Shown here piece after piece: positions 30,797-35,318 of a stretch of DNA of 35,318 nucleotides. Below the pieces are notes generated by a model. The model was not told the origin of the DNA, did not search any database, and saw only the letters and a list, made by a program, of their open reading frames with translations. The stretch comes from an uncultured Bacilli bacterium. GTDB lineage: Bacteria; Bacillota_I; Bacilli_A; RFN20; CAG-826. The stretch lies in NCBI GenBank assembly GCA_934168325.1, contig CAKPNG010000014.1:1-35318 (forward strand), given 5' to 3'. The position numbers and the translations under genes are program-made. Positions within the stretch are counted from its first letter, which is position 1. Each line of letters begins with the position of its first letter.

Positions 30797-30833
30797 AAGT
30801 TTCTTTCTTTTAAAGGGAGGAACTTATTTTTTT
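30797..30833 (+). terminator. Terminator after tdk
   Basis: AAGTTTCTTTC (30797-30807) pairs with GGGAGGAACTT (30815-30825) over 11 pairs including G-U pairs, followed by a seven-base T run (30827-30833). Confidence 0.75.
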
Positions 30834-30882
30834 ATTCTTTACATATGTTAATTTATAAAAGCAACTAAAAGGAGAACATATT

Positions 30883-33198
30883 ATGAATAAGATTATTAAA
30901 CGAGATGGACGTATCGTAAAATTTGACAAAAATAAAATATTCAATGCTTTATATAAAGCATTTGCATCTTTAGATATCGAAAATAAAGATTTAGTTGATA
31001 ATATTGTTGATGAAGTAATCAGCAATATTGATAAAAAATATACAGATAAATTGCCACGTGTTGAAGATGTTCAAGATGAAATCGAAAAAGTTTTAATTGA
31101 ACATAACGAAGCAGAAGTTGCTAAATCCTATATTCTTTATAGAGCTGAAAGAACTCGCTTTAGAGAAAGCAAAACCCATTTAATGGCTACTTTAAAAGAT
31201 ATTACTTTCCAAGATGCTAAAGATAATAATACAAAAAGAGAAAACGCAAACATTGATGGAGATACAGCAATGGGTTGTATGCTTCGCTATGGAAGTGAAT
31301 CTGCTAAAGAATTTTATCTTTCTAATGTTATAGATCCTAAATTTGCTAAAGCTCATCGTGATGGTGATATTCATATTCATGATATGGACTTCTATACTCT
31401 TACTATGACTTGTTGCCAAATCGATATTCTTGAATTATTTAAGAATGGTTTTTCAACTGGACATGGATTTTTAAGAGAACCACAATCTATTAGAAGTTAT
31501 TCTTCATTAGCTTGTATTGCAATTCAAGCTAATCAAAATGATATGCATGGTGGACAATCTATTCCAAATTTTGATTATGGTATGGCTCCTGGTGTTATTA
31601 AAACTTATAGAAAAGCAATTGTAAGAAATTTAGTAGTTGTTCTTGGTACTTATGTTGAACACATTTGCAAAGATGATGCTAAATGTATTGTTAAAGAAGC
31701 TGAAGAAATTTCTAATGATGAATGTAGAATTGGCCATAAAAAGTTTGAAGATGCTTTATATGAAATTATTTCTACAAGATTTGAAGATTTAGAAGATCCT
31801 AAAAAATTATGTGATTTTGTTCTTAAAATTTCTTATAACGAAACTAGAGAAGAAACATATCAAGCAATGGAAGCTTTAATCCATAATTTAAATACTATGC
31901 ATTCCAGAGCTGGAGCTCAAGTTCCTTTTTCAAGTTTAAATTATGGTACTGATACATCTGTTGAAGGAAGAATGGTTATTGATTGTTTACTTGATGCTAC
32001 ATTATCTGGCTTAGGTGATGGAGAAACACCTATTTTCCCAATTCAAATTTTCAAATTAAAAGAAGGTGTTAGTTATAATAAAGAAGATCCTAACTATGAC
32101 TTATTTAAAAAAGCTATAAGAGTAAGTGGAGCAAGATTATTCCCTAATTTCTCATTCTTAGATGCTCCTTATAATTTACAATATTATAAAAAAGGCGATT
32201 ATAAGAGTGAAATTAGTTACATGGGTTGTAGAACTCGTGTTATGGGTAATATTGATAAAACTAAAGAAATTACAACTGGTCGTGGAAATTTAAGCTTTAC
32301 ATCAGTTAATTTACCTCGACTTGGTATTAAACATAAAGGTGATTTAAAAGCATTTTATAAAGATTTAGATGAAAAACTTGATTTAGTCAAAGATCAATTA
32401 TTAGAAAGATTTAAAATTCAATGCTCAAAGAAAGTTTATAATTTCCCATTCTTAATGGGACAACATATTTGGCTCGATAGTGATAAGTTATCATGGAATG
32501 ATACAATCGAGAAAGTTATAAGACATGGAACATTAACAATAGGATTTATTGGCTTAGCAGAATGCTTAAAAGCTTTAATTGGCCAACACCATGGTGAAAG
32601 TGATGAAGCTCAAGCATTAGGACTCGAAATTATTGGATATATGCGTGCTAAAACTGATGAATATACAAAAAAATACAATTTAAACTTCAGTTTAATTGCT
32701 ACACCAGCAGAAGGTTTAAGCGGAAGATTTGTTAAAATTGATAAAGAAAAATTTGGTATTATTCCAGGTGTAACTGATAGAGATTATTATACTAATTCAT
32801 TCCATATACCTGTTTATTATAAGATTTCTATTTTTGATAAGATTAAAAAAGAAGGACCTTATAATGCTTTAACAAATGGCGGCCATATTACTTATGTCGA
32901 AGTTGATGGTGATGTTGCTAAAAATGAACAAGCATTTGAAAAAATTATTAGATGTATGCATGATTGTGGCGTTGGATACGGTTCAATTAATCACCCAATT
33001 GATAGAGATCCAGTTTGCGGATATAACGGAATAATTGATGAATGTTGTCCAAAATGTCATAGACACGAAAATGAAGTTAAATTCGAAAGAATAAGAAGAA
33101 TTACTGGTTATTTAGTTGGAACAACCGAGCGTTTTAATGATGCTAAAAAGGAAGAAGTTGAGCAAAGAGTAAAACACTCAACTAAAGAAAATTTATAA
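30883..33198 (+). CDS. nrdD: Anaerobic ribonucleoside-triphosphate reductase
   Basis: Class III ribonucleotide reductase (771 residues) makes deoxynucleoside triphosphates with a glycyl radical. The N-terminal ATP-cone (KIIKRDGRIVKFDKNKIFNA, from residue 3) is the allosteric activity site. The core includes DGDIHIHDMDFY and MTCCQIDILELFKNG. Near the C-terminus is the Cys-rich zinc site CGYNGIIDECCPKC, then the radical loop RITGY with Gly742, followed by RFNDAKKEEVEQRVKH. Length is somewhat above the 700-odd of E. coli NrdD but usual for Firmicutes. AAGGAGA precedes the ATG. nrdG starts one base after the stop codon, so the two are coupled. No oxygen-dependent reductase is in the window. Confidence 0.97.
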   Translation: MNKIIKRDGRIVKFDKNKIFNALYKAFASLDIENKDLVDNIVDEVISNIDKKYTDKLPRVEDVQDEIEKVLIEHNEAEVAKSYILYRAERTRFRESKTHLMATLKDITFQDAKDNNTKRENANIDGDTAMGCMLRYGSESAKEFYLSNVIDPKFAKAHRDGDIHIHDMDFYTLTMTCCQIDILELFKNGFSTGHGFLREPQSIRSYSSLACIAIQANQNDMHGGQSIPNFDYGMAPGVIKTYRKAIVRNLVVVLGTYVEHICKDDAKCIVKEAEEISNDECRIGHKKFEDALYEIISTRFEDLEDPKKLCDFVLKISYNETREETYQAMEALIHNLNTMHSRAGAQVPFSSLNYGTDTSVEGRMVIDCLLDATLSGLGDGETPIFPIQIFKLKEGVSYNKEDPNYDLFKKAIRVSGARLFPNFSFLDAPYNLQYYKKGDYKSEISYMGCRTRVMGNIDKTKEITTGRGNLSFTSVNLPRLGIKHKGDLKAFYKDLDEKLDLVKDQLLERFKIQCSKKVYNFPFLMGQHIWLDSDKLSWNDTIEKVIRHGTLTIGFIGLAECLKALIGQHHGESDEAQALGLEIIGYMRAKTDEYTKKYNLNFSLIATPAEGLSGRFVKIDKEKFGIIPGVTDRDYYTNSFHIPVYYKISIFDKIKKEGPYNALTNGGHITYVEVDGDVAKNEQAFEKIIRCMHDCGVGYGSINHPIDRDPVCGYNGIIDECCPKCHRHENEVKFERIRRITGYLVGTTERFNDAKKEEVEQRVKHSTKENL

Positions 33199-33199
33199 A

Positions 33200-33715
33200 A
33201 TGAGCGATTATATTAGAATAGCTAATGTTATTGATGATTCAATAGTTGATGGCCCTGGCATAAGAATGACTATCTTTTTTCAAGGCTGCGCTCATAAGTG
33301 CGAAGGATGTTTTAATAAAGAAACATGGGATTTTAATGGTGGACATCTTTGCGATATAGAAAAGATTTATGATGCTGCAATGAAAAACCCATTACTTCAA
33401 GGAATAACTTTAAGTGGTGGAGATCCTATTTATCAAGTTTCTGATGCTTTAAAATTAGTAAATTTATTTAAAAATACCGATTTGGATATAATGGTTTATA
33501 CCGGTTTTACATATGAAGAATTAATCGAAATGAGTAAAAATAATGGAGATTTGCAGACTTTTTTACAAAAAATAGACTATTTAGTTGATGGAAAATTCGA
33601 TATGAATAAAAAAGATATCGGATTAAAATTCCGTGGATCATCTAATCAAAGAATAATCGATATTAAAAAAACCATTGCTGCTAATAAAATTATTACAACT
33701 AATTTTGATGATTAA
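33200..33715 (+). CDS. nrdG: Anaerobic ribonucleotide reductase-activating protein
   Basis: This 171-residue radical SAM activase forms the glycyl radical on NrdD. The [4Fe-4S]-binding motif is GCAHKCEGC with Cys30, Cys34 and Cys37 (C-x3-C-x2-C), preceded by VDGPGIRMTIFFQ as in NrdG proteins. LSGGDP (about residues 73-78) is the SAM-binding GGE-like motif. The start lies one base after the nrdD stop with no separate Shine-Dalgarno site, so translation depends on nrdD. The 3' end overlaps the convergent kinase-like gene by 17 bases. Confidence 0.95.
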   Translation: MSDYIRIANVIDDSIVDGPGIRMTIFFQGCAHKCEGCFNKETWDFNGGHLCDIEKIYDAAMKNPLLQGITLSGGDPIYQVSDALKLVNLFKNTDLDIMVYTGFTYEELIEMSKNNGDLQTFLQKIDYLVDGKFDMNKKDIGLKFRGSSNQRIIDIKKTIAANKIITTNFDD

Positions 33716-34241
33716 TTTTATCTTTATATAAATTATTTACTATATTAGTAATTTCTTCTATTGTCTTATTAGAAGTAGATATAATGTAATTGGCACTTTC
33801 AGTTTTTTCTTCTGAAAAATTAATTTTATCAATTTTTATTCTTTCATTTATTTTTTCTATTGGATCTTTCCTTTCTTTCATTCTGTTTATGCGAGAATTT
33901 TCGTCACAGGTTAATAAAAAAGAAACAATAGAAGGATCATTTAATTGTTGAAAAGATTTTAATCCATTTGGATCAACTATAAGTACAGTATTTAAATGAA
34001 TATTCTTTTTTTCTGTACCATAAAAATTATTATTATATTGAGTATATTCAATTAACGAATTATTTTTCAGTAGGTTTTTAAAATCAGTTATTGAGACGAA
34101 ATTATAATCAATACCATCGATTTCACCAACTCTTTTGTCTCTAGTTGTTGTAGTTACAAATTTTTTATAACCATATTTTTTGCATAATAATTTGCAAACT
34201 TCTGTTTTACCGCTAGCACTTGGCCCTACTAAAATAATCAT
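33699..34241 (-). CDS. Short guanylate-kinase-like protein
   Basis: This 180-residue P-loop protein resembles guanylate kinase. It starts MIILVGPSASGKTEV (Walker A at residues 6-13), then TTTTRDKRVGEIDGIDYNFV, matching the GMP-binding TTR.PR.GE.DG.DY.F pattern. LIEYTQYNNNFYGTEK matches the FLE..., YYGT region. Departures are DPNGLKSF where DVQGA is usual, and a shorter total length (canonical about 200). It may be the housekeeping Gmk of a reduced genome or a divergent paralogue. A TTG two codons upstream is in frame, but the ATG at 34241 is preferred because TAAAAT ends six bases before it and no Shine-Dalgarno site exists. Its location beside tdk and nrdDG fits a nucleotide role. Confidence 0.7.
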   Translation of the reverse strand: MIILVGPSASGKTEVCKLLCKKYGYKKFVTTTTRDKRVGEIDGIDYNFVSITDFKNLLKNNSLIEYTQYNNNFYGTEKKNIHLNTVLIVDPNGLKSFQQLNDPSIVSFLLTCDENSRINRMKERKDPIEKINERIKIDKINFSEEKTESANYIISTSNKTIEEITNIVNNLYKDKINHQN

Positions 34242-34247
34242 ATTCAA

Positions 34248-34256
34248 ATTTTATAA
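34248..34256 (-). promoter_or_regulatory. -10 element of the guanylate-kinase-like gene, leaderless type
   Basis: On the minus strand TATAAAAT with TGT just before it includes TAAAAT (34253-34248), six bases from the ATG at 34241. No good -35 is seen. Confidence 0.45.
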
Positions 34257-34320
34257 CAAAACGATAATAAATTAAACTTATAAATTTATACCCCCAATAA
34301 TCTTTTTTTGATACTACTTG

Positions 34321-34326
34321 TATAGT
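34321..34326 (+). promoter_or_regulatory. Possible -10 of the last gene
   Basis: TATAGT ends seven bases before the ATG at 34334. No matching -35 hexamer is found at 16-18 bases. Confidence 0.3.
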
Positions 34327-34333
34327 GAAGGTT

Positions 34334-35254
34334 ATGAGTTTAAAAAGTTTTATATTAATTATTTGTTCTATGTGTTCGCTTATTGTTTATAAGCCTATTA
34401 AGCAACTAAATTCTGATGCTTATGATAGTTTTAAATATGAAGAACCATTAACTTTTGCTGTAGAAGATTTTTCAGTTGAAATTGAAAACGATGGATTAAT
34501 AAGTGGAAGTGCAACAATGCATGTTTTTAATACAAGTACAGTGTCTTATATAGATCTATTATATATATTTGATAATCAAGACGAAAAATCATATAAAAGA
34601 GTAGAGGTTCATAAGCAAATAACTATAGATAATAAAAAATATACTTATAACTTTAATATGAAACTTGATAATACAGTTAGTAAAGTTAAATATAATTTTT
34701 CTTTTACGATGCCATTAGTTAGACAAAAATTAGAATTAAAATTTGCTATTGATAATCCTAATAAAAAAATTATTACAAGTAGTTCTAAAAAAATATATTA
34801 TGGCTATAGTTATAGTAATTTAGAAGGAAAAAATTATTATTATCTATTTAATCCAACAAGTTTATTAAAAGCACCTAAAAGAATTTTTTATTATGATTAT
34901 TTTTCTTTTGAAAATTGTTTAATTAAATCAAATATAGTTAAAGCATTCGATGAGGCATATTTTTATATAAATCCGAGATATAAACATTTATTACGAATTT
35001 TTAATTTAACTAATCCAGATGATAAAGAAAATAAATATATTCGATTATCAGTAATAAAAAGTAGTAATTTTAGTCAAATAAAATTTAAAAATAAATATTT
35101 TTATAATCCTATTACAAACATAACATACTTAAATAATAGTGAAAATTATAGGCCAACGGGAAATAAAATTTATATGCCTATTAAATATTATGATTTATAT
35201 AAAAATTTTGAGATAGGTTTATTTATAAAATCTTTTTCTCCTAAAGTTAAATAA
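34334..35254 (+). CDS. Unrecognised exported or membrane-anchored protein
   Basis: This 306-residue protein is not recognised. It has a hydrophobic N-terminus (SLKSFILIICSMCSLIVY, about residues 2-19) preceded by one Lys, which may be a signal peptide or an anchor. A Cys occurs at about residue 14, but without a clear lipobox. The rest is rich in Asn, Lys, Tyr and Ser with alternating hydrophobic residues (VEDFSVEIENDGLISGSATM; YKRVEVHKQITIDNKKYTYN), suggesting beta-sandwich structure. No catalytic motif is seen. A GTG at 34325, three codons upstream, could be the start, but the candidate -10 overlaps it. It is divergent from the guanylate-kinase-like gene and followed by no clear terminator in the 64 bases left. 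Confidence 0.6.
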   Translation: MSLKSFILIICSMCSLIVYKPIKQLNSDAYDSFKYEEPLTFAVEDFSVEIENDGLISGSATMHVFNTSTVSYIDLLYIFDNQDEKSYKRVEVHKQITIDNKKYTYNFNMKLDNTVSKVKYNFSFTMPLVRQKLELKFAIDNPNKKIITSSSKKIYYGYSYSNLEGKNYYYLFNPTSLLKAPKRIFYYDYFSFENCLIKSNIVKAFDEAYFYINPRYKHLLRIFNLTNPDDKENKYIRLSVIKSSNFSQIKFKNKYFYNPITNITYLNNSENYRPTGNKIYMPIKYYDLYKNFEIGLFIKSFSPKVK

Positions 35255-35318
35255 AAAAGTTAAATCCGAAAAAGCCCTTTTCTAATTCTTAAGTCCGTAA
35301 ATATAATAATAGTGATGT

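Noticed and set aside
35259..35285. Terminator after the last gene, GAAAA with TTTTC
   Set aside because: The stem has only five pairs, mostly A-T, and no T run follows.
1..35318. CRISPR arrays, insertion sequences, phage genes or attachment sites
   Set aside because: No regularly spaced direct repeats, transposase or integrase motifs, or phage structural genes were seen on either strand.

Overview
The window is AT-rich bacterial DNA with a low-GC Gram-positive (Firmicutes/Bacilli) gene order, and several details point towards the Mollicutes side of that group. Ribosomal protein L11 has a four-residue deletion in its N-terminal loop, and RpoB has Asn where most bacteria have the rifampicin-contact His. 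TGA ends at least three genes in their natural context, so the code is standard (table 11), not the Mycoplasma/Spiroplasma code. An uncultured, host-associated Mollicutes-like or Bacilli relative with an anaerobic lifestyle (class III ribonucleotide reductase only, within this window) fits best. This placement is inference.

Positions 1-16729 hold the transcription/translation supercluster: rpmG-secE-nusG, a terminator overlapped by the next promoter, rplK-rplA, an L10 leader RNA, rplJ-rplL, a terminator, an RsmC-like methyltransferase, rpoB-rpoC, a bidirectional terminator, a divergent TetR-type regulator with palindromes upstream, then rpsL-rpsG-fusA-tuf and a strong terminator. Positions 16774-23805 hold mostly single metabolic genes: an HI0933-family flavoprotein, a YfcE-like phosphoesterase, an Orn/Lys/Arg decarboxylase, a histidine phosphatase broken by one in-frame stop, tRNA-Leu(UAG), a Nudix ADP-ribose pyrophosphatase type enzyme, an overlapping membrane glycosyltransferase/acyltransferase pair, and tRNA-Thr(CGU). 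An alkaline-phosphatase-superfamily phosphodiesterase follows on the minus strand (23844-24950).

Positions 25260-30120 are the least understood part. They form a three-gene operon of a CvpA-like membrane protein and two paralogous proteins, each with four predicted membrane segments, a long Glu/Lys/Pro/Val-rich linker and the same about 110-residue C-terminal domain. A structured 309-base non-coding stretch with a terminator-like hairpin precedes it. Positions 30189-34241 hold deoxynucleotide genes: tdk, nrdD, nrdG and a short guanylate-kinase-like protein. The window ends with an unrecognised exported or membrane-anchored protein.

A recurring feature is that genes of the translation cluster have clear Shine-Dalgarno sites, whereas many of the single genes have none and instead carry a -10-like hexamer ending 6-9 bases before the ATG, as expected for leaderless mRNAs.
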